From positions 1 to 64,000 of the forward strand of contig NZ_MECL01000150.1 in NCBI RefSeq assembly GCF_014596445.1: a DNA stretch of 64,000 bases, read 5' to 3'. This DNA is from Streptomyces sp. CBMA29 (GTDB lineage Bacteria > Actinomycetota > Actinomycetes > Streptomycetales > Streptomycetaceae). How positions within the stretch are numbered: the first letter of the stretch is position 1; every line of letters begins with the position of its first letter. Under the pieces are notes generated by a model. It had not been told where the DNA came from. It saw only the letters and a program-made list of their open reading frames with translations, and ran no database searches. Both the position numbers and the translations under genes were made by a program. Shown piece after piece: positions 34,996 through 43,159 of the stretch.

Positions 34996-36342
34996 GTGGT
35001 CGACGTGGTAGCCGAGGCGGCAGGGAGCCGGGAGGGGTTCGAGCATCCGATCTTTCGGCTTGCGCCGAAGGAGGACGACGGCTCCAGGACGTCGGGCCTG
35101 TACCGCTACCAGGCGGAGGTCGCGGCGCGGTTTTGCCTGGCGATGCTCACGCAGGAGAGCGTCGACTACATCGTCTGCGAGTGGCACGAGGACTTCGTGA
35201 TCGCCTTCTGCGACGGTGCGGTCGAGCTGGTCTCGGTCAAGCACCGCCAGCACGATCAGGGCCCTTGGACGTTGAGTCAGCTGTTTCAGGACGGGGGTCT
35301 TGCCCACTTGTTCGATCGCTGGGTGGGCTGCGATCGCGCGAGCAACGTGCGCCTGCGTCTGTTCACCAATGCTGCGCTGAAGCCAGCCAGGGACAACGCG
35401 CGTGGCCTTGCCAGGATGTGCGGCCCGCAGCCGGAGCTCACCGAGGGCCGCGACGCGATGGTGAAGAACGTGGCCAGGCAGCTGCTGAAGGTCCGGTGGA
35501 AGCAGCCTTACGACAACATTCCTGATACGCCCCAGGTGAACGTTGCTGACATCGTCTTTCCCGAGGGCTTCCTCGACCAGGTGGGGGGCTTCCTAGCGGT
35601 ACTGGCCATCGACCACGACCAGTCCGCGAATCACTCGATCACGGACACCAACATCCAGCAGTTCCTGCTGCCGGCCATCGCCAGCCTGGAACTGGTCGAC
35701 GTAGACGCCGAGAGCACCTACCGGGATCTGGTCAACCGCATCGAGAAGGCGAACCGGGACGAAAGTGACCGCGGGCAGCTCGCCTCCTACATCGTCGACC
35801 CTGCCCGGGTCCTGAACAACAGGCAGATGTCCGCGCGCATCGCCAGGCGCAGGCTGCGCCGCGTCACCGTCCTGGATGGGTTCGCCTACCTGCGCACCGC
35901 CGTGCCGACGTATGTGCGTGGCCAGGTGCCGATCAAGGCCCCCGGAGGCACGAGGCTGGGGCGCAAGCTTGCCCACGGCCAGGTGCCCTCGGACGAGGCT
36001 GCCCACGCTGAACGGCTGCGCTCGGCCTGGTACGTGACCTGGTCCCAGCAGCGCTCGGGCCTGGTAGGAGATGCCGCGGACCTGGAGAACCTGAGCCTTG
36101 AGGTGACCGACGCCGCTTTCGAGTGCCGTGGAAGAGCAGAGCAGGAAACTGCGCCCGGCTCGGCGTACGGCCGGCGGATGAATCAGCTCCTCATCCAGTA
36201 CCTGACTCCCGAGACGGTGGCGGCAACGCCCCCGTTCAAGGTCAACAAGCAGCATCTGCGTGGCCTGGCTTACCAGCTTGCCGATGAGTGCCACTTCTAC
36301 TTCTCCGAGCCGTTCGACGCCTCCGCCGAGGGCGCCCCGTGA
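34996..36342 (+). CDS. Probable effector nuclease of an ABC-3C-type system (DUF4297/Cap4-like)
   Basis: About 448 residues from the GTG at 34996, which has an AGGGGG ribosome site; a TTG at 34969 is a weaker alternative. Residues 33-90 have the layout of the DUF4297 restriction-like nuclease: GLYRYQAEVAARFCLAML (the helix with RYQ), an acidic strand (CEWHEDFVIAF) and a strand ending ELVSVKHRQ, equivalent to the E-x-K of the active site. The C-terminal 350 residues are helical, with no other motif, and probably contact the partners. GTGA overlap with the next gene implies tight co-translation. Family-level inference: a DNA-cutting effector gated by the ATPase. The assignment rests on motif layout, not on a profile search. 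Confidence 0.72.
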   Translation: MVDVVAEAAGSREGFEHPIFRLAPKEDDGSRTSGLYRYQAEVAARFCLAMLTQESVDYIVCEWHEDFVIAFCDGAVELVSVKHRQHDQGPWTLSQLFQDGGLAHLFDRWVGCDRASNVRLRLFTNAALKPARDNARGLARMCGPQPELTEGRDAMVKNVARQLLKVRWKQPYDNIPDTPQVNVADIVFPEGFLDQVGGFLAVLAIDHDQSANHSITDTNIQQFLLPAIASLELVDVDAESTYRDLVNRIEKANRDESDRGQLASYIVDPARVLNNRQMSARIARRRLRRVTVLDGFAYLRTAVPTYVRGQVPIKAPGGTRLGRKLAHGQVPSDEAAHAERLRSAWYVTWSQQRSGLVGDAADLENLSLEVTDAAFECRGRAEQETAPGSAYGRRMNQLLIQYLTPETVAATPPFKVNKQHLRGLAYQLADECHFYFSEPFDASAEGAP

Positions 36343-36911
36343 CCAACAGTACCGAGCAGGCCGCGGCCGCTAGACGGATCAGGACCGAGGGCCGCCAGGA
36401 GGAACAGCGTGAATCTCACTATCACGAGGCTCGCGTGCTGCTGCTGATCAGCCAGTTCACCACGGCGAAGAAGGGCCTGGACGGCCTGACGAAGCTGGCC
36501 AAGCTCGACTTCCTGCTCCGCTATCCAGCCTTGCTCGAACGGCTCCTCAATGAGCGGAACCTGTCCTGGCCAACGGGTGCGGAGCCTACGAGATTCGAGC
36601 GGATCGCCGTGGAGAGCCGCATGACCCGCTACAAGTACGGCCCCTGGGACCAGCGCTACTACAGCGTCCTTGGCTCTCTTGCCGCCCGTGGGCTGATCAC
36701 CTATGCCGGAGGCGGCCGTGCCGAGTTCCGCGTTACCGCCACGGGGGCGATCGCCGCTGACACCCTCGCCTTAACCGACGAGTGGGCTGTCGTCGCCGAG
36801 CGGATCACCCTGCTGAAGAAGCACTTCAACAAGACCGGGTCAGCCCTTAAGACCCTTATCTACGAACGCCTGCCCGACGCGGTGGACAGGCCCTGGCGGA
36901 CGGAAATCTGA
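36339..36911 (+). CDS. Middle component of an ABC-3C-type system (winged helix)
   Basis: 190 residues from a GTG overlapping the upstream stop. The N-terminal half contains LTKLAKLDFLLRYPALLERL, typical of the small helical middle components of ABC three-component systems. The central segment SRMTRYKYGPWDQRYYSVLGSLAARGLITYAGG matches their winged-helix element (the YxYGPWD-like motif). The role is probably as adaptor between nuclease and ATPase. The stop codon overlaps the ATG of the ATPase gene by one base (TGATG). Confidence 0.72.
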   Translation: MTNSTEQAAAARRIRTEGRQEEQRESHYHEARVLLLISQFTTAKKGLDGLTKLAKLDFLLRYPALLERLLNERNLSWPTGAEPTRFERIAVESRMTRYKYGPWDQRYYSVLGSLAARGLITYAGGGRAEFRVTATGAIAADTLALTDEWAVVAERITLLKKHFNKTGSALKTLIYERLPDAVDRPWRTEI

Positions 36912-38866
36912 TGGCAGTCCACGTCCGCTTCCTCTCCCTGACGGTCACCACCGCTACTGCGGAGAAGACCTACCGGTTCGACCAGCCGGCCACAGTCATC
37001 AGCGGAGCGAGCGGCTCCGGCAAATCCAGCCTGCTCATGCTGCTCAAGCACACCATCGGCGGGTCCGCCCGGCTGACGACCACCGTGCGCGACCACGTCC
37101 ACTCGGTGCGCGCCGACGTCGTCATGGGCAACCAGCACATGATCCTCAAACGGACCATCAGCGACGAGCGCTCCGACCACGTGGACATCCTCGACCCCGA
37201 CACCCTGACGCTGCTCCACAGCCTCGCTGTGCGGTCCGCCAACCGACGCGAGACGCTCTCGGACTACCTCCTGCAGGCCACCGGTTTCCCCCGCGCCTCC
37301 ATCCCGAGCACACGCGACGGGAACGCGCAGTCGCTGGACCTGACGTTCAGCAACCTGTTCGCCTACACCTACATGGAGGCCCACAACATCGACAGGGAGG
37401 TCGTGGGCCACCGCGACACCTGGTTCAACCGCAAGCGCAAAGAGCTGTTCAAGCTCATGTTCGCGCTGACTGATAGCGCCCTCATGGAACTGCGGCTGGC
37501 CAAGAACCTGCTGGACGAGCAGCTGAAGAAAAAGAAGTCCGAGTACGCGAACGTCACTCAGTTCCTGCAAGCCTCCGACTCCCGAAGCGAGGAGGAACTG
37601 CGGACCGAGCTCACCAGCCTGCGCGACATGCTCGGCCGGGCCGAGAGCACCCTGTCCTCCCTCCGGTTCGAGCTGGAGGACAATGCGGCAGCGGACACCG
37701 TCCTGCGCCAGGATCTGGGACGGGCGGTCGACGCGACCCGCGACGCCGCCCAGGAAGTCCTCGGCGCCCGCGACCTGGTCGAAGCACGAGCCGCCGTCGT
37801 CGCCCAGGTGACCCTGGACCTCGCCCGCCTGGAACGGTCCTCCACCGCCATCGACCTGCTCTCCCCCTTCGACTTCGTCATCTGCCCGCGCTGCATGCAG
37901 CGCCTGGAGAACAGGCCCGTCCCCGCCGACTACTGCGTCGTGTGCCTGCAGCCTGATCCGCGCGACGCCGACGTCGACCCCGTCGTCGTACAACAGACCC
38001 GCACAGCGCTGGAGGAACAACTTCAGGATGCCCGTGCAGTCCAGGACGCCGACGTTCAGGTTCTGCAACGTGCACAAGAGGCCGCCGAGCAGGCGGACTT
38101 CCGTGCCACCACCCTGCGCCGCCAGCTCGATGCGCTGACCCGGGACACGGTCGCACCCCGCTTCGAGGCGATCGCGCAGTCCAGCGCCCGAGTGGCCACG
38201 CTCAAAGCGACCATCGACGCAGTGGCACAGCTACGCGACTTCTGGACCCGCGCCCGCTCGATCAACCAGTCCGTCCGCGACATCACCGCCGAACGCAAGG
38301 AGCTCACCGCGGCGATCAAGGCCCGTACCGCAGACCTCCAGAGCCGACAGACCCTGGTCGCGGAACTCAGCACATCCTTCCGCACGATCCTCGAGGACTT
38401 TCAACCGCCGTGGGAGGTGGAGTCAGCGGTCGTGGACCCCGACTCGTACCTGCCGGTCGTTAACGACACGCAGTTCGAGAACCTCCAGGCGTCCGGCGGC
38501 GGCATCAGCGCCTGCGTCAACCTTGCCTACAGCCTGGCGCTCCTCGAGTTTGGCCTGACCCACCCTGACGTGCTGGTGCCCTCCCTCCTGATCATCGACT
38601 CCCCCCGAAGAGTGTTCGGCAACAACCCCGAAGACCAGGAAACTAGCCGCCGAATTTACGACCGCTTCAAAGATCTGGCTTACACCTATGGTGAAGCCCT
38701 GCAATTGATCGTCGCCGACAACGACACAGCACCCGTTCCCAGCGACACCTTCGGCGAGATCGAACTCGACTACATCAGCCCATTGGTCCCCGGCGTCGTC
38801 CATCCCGGCCCCGGCCACACAGCCCGCATCGAAGACGAGACTGTCGAAGGTAACGCATCCTCCTGA
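36911..38866 (+). CDS. Rad50/SMC-like ABC ATPase of an ABC-3C-type system
   Basis: 651 residues. Walker A is GASGSGKS at 32-39. A long coiled-coil region is interrupted by a zinc-hook-like pair, CPRC (about 325-328) and CVVC (about 342-345). The ABC signature-like ASGGGISACVNLAYSLALLE lies near 527, and Walker B LLIIDSPRRVFG near 558. This is the standard order of a Rad50-type ATPase with a short coiled coil. In ABC-3C systems it is thought to sense DNA or nucleoprotein and license the effector. The third and last gene of the operon; it is followed by about 860 bp without a clear gene. Confidence 0.82.
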   Translation: MAVHVRFLSLTVTTATAEKTYRFDQPATVISGASGSGKSSLLMLLKHTIGGSARLTTTVRDHVHSVRADVVMGNQHMILKRTISDERSDHVDILDPDTLTLLHSLAVRSANRRETLSDYLLQATGFPRASIPSTRDGNAQSLDLTFSNLFAYTYMEAHNIDREVVGHRDTWFNRKRKELFKLMFALTDSALMELRLAKNLLDEQLKKKKSEYANVTQFLQASDSRSEEELRTELTSLRDMLGRAESTLSSLRFELEDNAAADTVLRQDLGRAVDATRDAAQEVLGARDLVEARAAVVAQVTLDLARLERSSTAIDLLSPFDFVICPRCMQRLENRPVPADYCVVCLQPDPRDADVDPVVVQQTRTALEEQLQDARAVQDADVQVLQRAQEAAEQADFRATTLRRQLDALTRDTVAPRFEAIAQSSARVATLKATIDAVAQLRDFWTRARSINQSVRDITAERKELTAAIKARTADLQSRQTLVAELSTSFRTILEDFQPPWEVESAVVDPDSYLPVVNDTQFENLQASGGGISACVNLAYSLALLEFGLTHPDVLVPSLLIIDSPRRVFGNNPEDQETSRRIYDRFKDLAYTYGEALQLIVADNDTAPVPSDTFGEIELDYISPLVPGVVHPGPGHTARIEDETVEGNASS

Positions 38867-39727
38867 CCACACCGTCCTCCATAAGCGCATCCGCGGCTTG
38901 TCCAGTGCGGCGCTCCTCCGGGCAGTGTCGTGGGCGCACGACCACCAGCCCCGCGCCCCACCGAGTGCTCACCGCCGTTCTGGACAGCCATCACCTGTCT
39001 CCAAGTACGCGGCCGATCCTCCCCCAAGCGCCCATGACCGGGAGGACTGAAGTGCCGGCGCAGGCCCTCACGGCCGGAGGCGCTAAAACGGCACCACGCG
39101 AGTCAATCCGCCAGGGTGCCGGCAGAGATGGGCCATTGGGCCGGCGAACCGCGAAGGTTACCGCCGCGGCCGGCGATTACGGCCTCCGGGTTGAGCTCGC
39201 GCACACCGACGCAGCCGCCCGTTCAACAGCGCGATCGTCACTAGGTGCCGAGTCAGGCGCGAGATCTGTCGAGACCGGACAGCCCCGACCTCGCCGGACG
39301 GTCACGGCGCGGTGATAGCCATTGGCCTGTCGACCGAAGATCAATGACAGAACCTGACTAGGTGTCACGCACGCTGGTCCACCGGGGCTTTCACTACGTG
39401 CGCCCGACCTATCCCGCTAGACAAGGGAAAGCTCAGTTCAAAGGCCCGGGACATCCATATGATTACGGAAATCAAACCTGCGATCCGATGCCGTGTTCTG
39501 CCACCCCGTCCAAGAGCGTCCGCGCTCGCCTTGCGCTCTCCGTGCCCGTGCTGCACCCCCGTGTCCCGCAACGTTCAGGGGCAGAGCTGCCGCCTCGTGG
39601 CATCTCCCAAGACCAATGGCTTCCGCCGTCCGGGTGAATACCTCGCCGTGGACGTCACACGACAACGAGGGACCAGCCACTTGTAGCACTTGCACAGCTA
39701 TTTCTCAGGAGCGCGAGCCTGGCCCTT
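38867..39727. other. Gene-poor stretch between two defence loci
   Basis: About 860 bp. Open frames exist in several phases, but none has codon bias, a ribosome site and a plausible product together. Local composition around 39400-39490 is A/T-richer than average. It may hold remnants of a lost gene and the transcription end of the ABC-3C operon. Confidence 0.5.
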
Positions 39728-40930
39728 CTAGCCTTGTCCCTGACGCGGGAAGGGCTCCCCGATCGGCCACGGGTTTGTGAGGCCGAACCACTCCGCCTGC
39801 GTGTGCTCAGGATCAACGAAATGCATTGCGCCGTGGGCGTCGACGGTCGATCGACGCCACATCGGTAGCGAGGGCACGGGCCACTCAGGGTCGGGGTGCT
39901 CCCAGATGGTGTGCTGCTGCGTGGCCACGAAGGCGGGGTGCAGTTGCTTGACCACGACCACTGCCGACACGTGACGGTGGTCCGAGCGATCACCCTTGTA
40001 CCAGTAGCCATCGGGATTGCGGATGACAGCCCCCAAGTGGGTCTCGGCGCCAGGTCGAGTGTCGATGAGCAGGCTCTCCGTGCCGTACAGCGCGTTCCTC
40101 ACGTCGTAGTCATCGGTGGTGAAGCTGCTCAACGCCACCGCAACGATGTACGGAGCACTGAGCGGCCCGTATGCGGAACCCTTGTCACTCAGGGCCTTCT
40201 TGATCCCCTCCTCGCCTTGCACCACGAAGGCTCGTCCGCCGCCGAGGATCCCAAGTGGTCTCACGCCCTCCTTTCCGCGCGCCTCGGGCGACCTCGGAAG
40301 CGCGTGGAACTGAATTCGCCACCCGTCCGCCTCATAGGGCATTCCTGGAAAGTCGCGGCGGCCGTTCCCCTGGTTCCTGTAGGCGTCCGGATCCAGCTCT
40401 GCTAGCCATTTTCCCAGTCTGGAGCGCAACGGGCGGGCTGGGAGCGGGCCACCTCCCTGCATTTCTACGTCGATCGACAGGACGAAGTTCGGGCTGCTGA
40501 TCTTGTCGAGCGAGTCGTACAGAGTGTTGACCCTCGCTGCTGCGCGCCCCGAGACGTCACTGAACGACGCTGATCGAGCTTCAACGTAGACCGCCGTGCC
40601 GTCCTTCTCCGCAAGGAAGTCCGGGCGGCGGCTAGTCCCGTCAACTTCCGGGTGACAGGTCACGGCGTAGCCCATCCGGAGAAGACACTCGTGCAGGTAC
40701 AACTCGAAGAAAGCCCCTTTGGACTGCCGGTCGTCAGTGGAGCGCAGCCGTCCCATGACGTCCGGCCGAGCATCCGGGCACAGCCGGGAGAACCAGTCCT
40801 CGATCACGTTGCGGACTTGTTCCCAGTAGGAGCCTGCCACGCGGTCGATGAACTGGGAGTGGCTCTCCTCGTACTTGGCCGGGGACGGGTCGGTTCGCTC
40901 GATCGGCGAGAAGATGTTCACGCCGATCAT
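39728..40930 (-). CDS. Stand-alone PD-(D/E)XK-like nuclease protein
   Basis: About 400 residues from the ATG at 40930; a GTG directly before it is also possible. The central segment GAFFELYLHECLLRMGYAVT, then RRPDFLAEKDGTAVYVEARS (about 70-125), has the E...PDF...VEA layout of restriction-endonuclease-like folds; the catalytic Lys position is replaced (VEARSAS in place of VExK). C-terminal residues from about 325 recur in a duplicated fragment at 48773-49026. It is minus strand, between the ABC-3C operon and the Gabija-like pair. A defence role is inferred from context; the exact family is not recognised. Confidence 0.6.
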   Translation of the reverse strand: MIGVNIFSPIERTDPSPAKYEESHSQFIDRVAGSYWEQVRNVIEDWFSRLCPDARPDVMGRLRSTDDRQSKGAFFELYLHECLLRMGYAVTCHPEVDGTSRRPDFLAEKDGTAVYVEARSASFSDVSGRAAARVNTLYDSLDKISSPNFVLSIDVEMQGGGPLPARPLRSRLGKWLAELDPDAYRNQGNGRRDFPGMPYEADGWRIQFHALPRSPEARGKEGVRPLGILGGGRAFVVQGEEGIKKALSDKGSAYGPLSAPYIVAVALSSFTTDDYDVRNALYGTESLLIDTRPGAETHLGAVIRNPDGYWYKGDRSDHRHVSAVVVVKQLHPAFVATQQHTIWEHPDPEWPVPSLPMWRRSTVDAHGAMHFVDPEHTQAEWFGLTNPWPIGEPFPRQGQG

Positions 40931-41063
40931 CACACCCGGTCCACCGGTCCGGGGCAAGACACCCTGTCGCCCTCCAAGGGACCTCCGCTCCGCCGAGTCT
41001 TGGGTCCGCACTTCGAACCCGCGGCGGTGCGCGGTGGAGATGAGCTGTGCGAGTGCCGCGCCA

Positions 41064-41120
<57 letters not shown>

Positions 41121-41254
41121 AAGGGTGTACAGGGGTTGTCCGGGCAACCCGGGTTCCGGGGTCGTGGCGCCGGTGGCCGCTTAGACGACGCCGGTGAGCC
41201 GACTGCTTCCGAAGGGCTTGCGGGCCCAATGGCCTCGTAAACGGCATGCGGCGG

Positions 41255-43159
41255 TCAGTGCTCGGTGAGGTCTCGGATGTCCCAGCCCGCGTCGACCATT
41301 GCCTCCGCGTACTGCTTGCCGCGATCGCGGTGGGCGGCGAGCACCAGCAGGTGGGTGGGGCGCGTCGCCCCGACGAAGACGAGCTGCACAGCGGCCTGGA
41401 CGCTCTTCAGCTCCCGCCGGGGGTCACTCCCCTCGGCAACCATGCGGAGCGCCTCGGTCACGTCGAACTTCCTGCCGTTCTTCTCCAGGCACTCCAGGAT
41501 CAGCGTCGCCGCATGGGTCTCGCCCTTCGCGCTCTGGATGGTCCCGGGTATGGCGCGCGCCGCTGGCACTGCGGCAGAACTCCTGGGAACGCCGCCCACT
41601 GCTGGGGCCGACTCGCCCGCGGGGGTGAACTCCAGGCCGAGGGCCTTCAGCGGTGCGTCGGCGAGCAGCTTCATCTGGACGGTCAGCTGATCGGTGATCA
41701 TGCCCCAGCTCGCCTCGTCGAATGTGGCTCCGTGGGCGAGGAGTTCGCGCAGCAGGATCCGTACCTTGCCGCCGGGGGTCGCCGCAGACCTCTCCAGGCG
41801 GCCGAGCGCCGGCAGCCCTTCGCCGGTCAGGGGCGTGAAGGACGCGCGCAGGGCGTTCCACAACTCAGTGGCCGCTTCGTAGCTGTTCGCGTCCGACCTC
41901 CACTGGGGCCCTGCCGCGCGTGCCGCGTCGATCAGGGCGCGGTGGGCCGTTGGGCGACCGGGCGGGGTGTAGCCGGGCAGGTAGCAGGAGATCGACTGCG
42001 GGTATGCCTGGGAAGTTCCCGGGCCCTGCCGCGCGCCCAACACGCGCGGCGGACGTCTGAGGAGAACATCCTCGGGGAGGATCGCGGCAGCCATGCGTTC
42101 GAAAGTCGGCACGACATCGATCGCTGTGGCCTCGTTGAACAGCAGTATCGCCACCTGTCCGTCGGGGCCGGCTCCATGGATCTGCTGGGGGCGCCGGACC
42201 GCCAGGCGGCTGGCCACTGCTGCGATCTGCGGTCCGAAGCGGCGGCTGACCGGCAGCTCCGCAGCACCGGCCAGCGGGAACGCTGAGGTTGGCCCGGTCA
42301 CGGCGCCCGAGTCACTGTAGATGCCCTGATTGGTGTCGCCTACCCGCTGCACCACGGTGGGTGAGGAGGCGAAGACCAGGTCCAGCAGTTCGTGCTGGGG
42401 GACGCTGGTGTCCTGCATCTCGTCGAAGAGAACGAACGGGAAGCGCGCGGAGACGGCCGGGATGATGCCTGGGTGCTCGGTGAGGTACTGCTGGGCGATG
42501 GCGTACATGTCCTGGTAGCGAAAGACGCCTCGGCGGGCCAGAGCCCACTTGAGCCTGGACAGTTGCTCGCCGCTGACCGTCTCGGCGCGGAAGGGGAGTT
42601 CCCCAGTCGCGCCGGTGACCACGAGTTTGCTATCCCGGTAGGTGAACGTCGCCCCCGTGACGATGCCGGTGCCGCCGCGCTGACGTTCCACGTAGCTGCG
42701 CAGGGTGGAGTAGTTGGGGTGCTGCAGGAGCCGGATCGCTGCGGTCTCGAAGGCCGCGTCGTCGACGGAGCGAACCTCGACTCCCTCGGCCCGCACGGCC
42801 GGAAGCGCAAGGAAAGTGTGCACGAAGGACTGGATGGTGCCGATGAAGTGTGGGTAGCGCAGCAGGCTGCGCCCCGTGGCGAGGGAGGCCACCCGGTCGG
42901 CGATCTCGTTCTTGGCCGTGTTGGTGTGGGACAGCACGCACACCCCGCACGTAGCGGAGGTCCATGCGTCGGCCATAAGTGCGAGCTTGAGCCCGATCAA
43001 GGTGGTCTTGCCCGACCCCGGAGCGGCTTGGAGGTCCTGTGTGGTCTCGCTCTGCAGGAAGTCCCACTGCTCGGCGTCGAGCGGGTCGAGTCCGAGGAGC
43101 TTCACCATGGCCTCCACTTTGTGCGTGGCGAAGGCATCGGGCAGGTAGGTGCCGGTCAC
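41255..43159 (-). CDS. UvrD-like helicase of a Gabija-like pair (GajB-like)
   Basis: About 634 residues from a GTG overlapping the upstream stop (GTGA). SF1 helicase motifs: Q-motif-like DFLQSETTQDLQ, Walker A AAPGSGKTT (46-53), motif II LFDEMQDTS (about 243-251), motif III-like VQRVGDTNQGIY, and a C-terminal VGATRPTHLLVLAAHR near 605. It is longer than the roughly 500-residue GajB prototype. It is coupled to an OLD-family nuclease, as in Gabija, where GajA and GajB form one complex that stops phage. An in-frame upstream extension to 43600 lies inside the partner gene and was rejected. Confidence 0.8.
   Translation of the reverse strand: MTGTYLPDAFATHKVEAMVKLLGLDPLDAEQWDFLQSETTQDLQAAPGSGKTTLIGLKLALMADAWTSATCGVCVLSHTNTAKNEIADRVASLATGRSLLRYPHFIGTIQSFVHTFLALPAVRAEGVEVRSVDDAAFETAAIRLLQHPNYSTLRSYVERQRGGTGIVTGATFTYRDSKLVVTGATGELPFRAETVSGEQLSRLKWALARRGVFRYQDMYAIAQQYLTEHPGIIPAVSARFPFVLFDEMQDTSVPQHELLDLVFASSPTVVQRVGDTNQGIYSDSGAVTGPTSAFPLAGAAELPVSRRFGPQIAAVASRLAVRRPQQIHGAGPDGQVAILLFNEATAIDVVPTFERMAAAILPEDVLLRRPPRVLGARQGPGTSQAYPQSISCYLPGYTPPGRPTAHRALIDAARAAGPQWRSDANSYEAATELWNALRASFTPLTGEGLPALGRLERSAATPGGKVRILLRELLAHGATFDEASWGMITDQLTVQMKLLADAPLKALGLEFTPAGESAPAVGGVPRSSAAVPAARAIPGTIQSAKGETHAATLILECLEKNGRKFDVTEALRMVAEGSDPRRELKSVQAAVQLVFVGATRPTHLLVLAAHRDRGKQYAEAMVDAGWDIRDLTEH

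Noticed and set aside
38905-39315. 136-residue plus-strand frame after the ABC-3C ATPase
   Set aside because: No ribosome site, low-complexity Arg/Thr/Ala composition and no codon bias.
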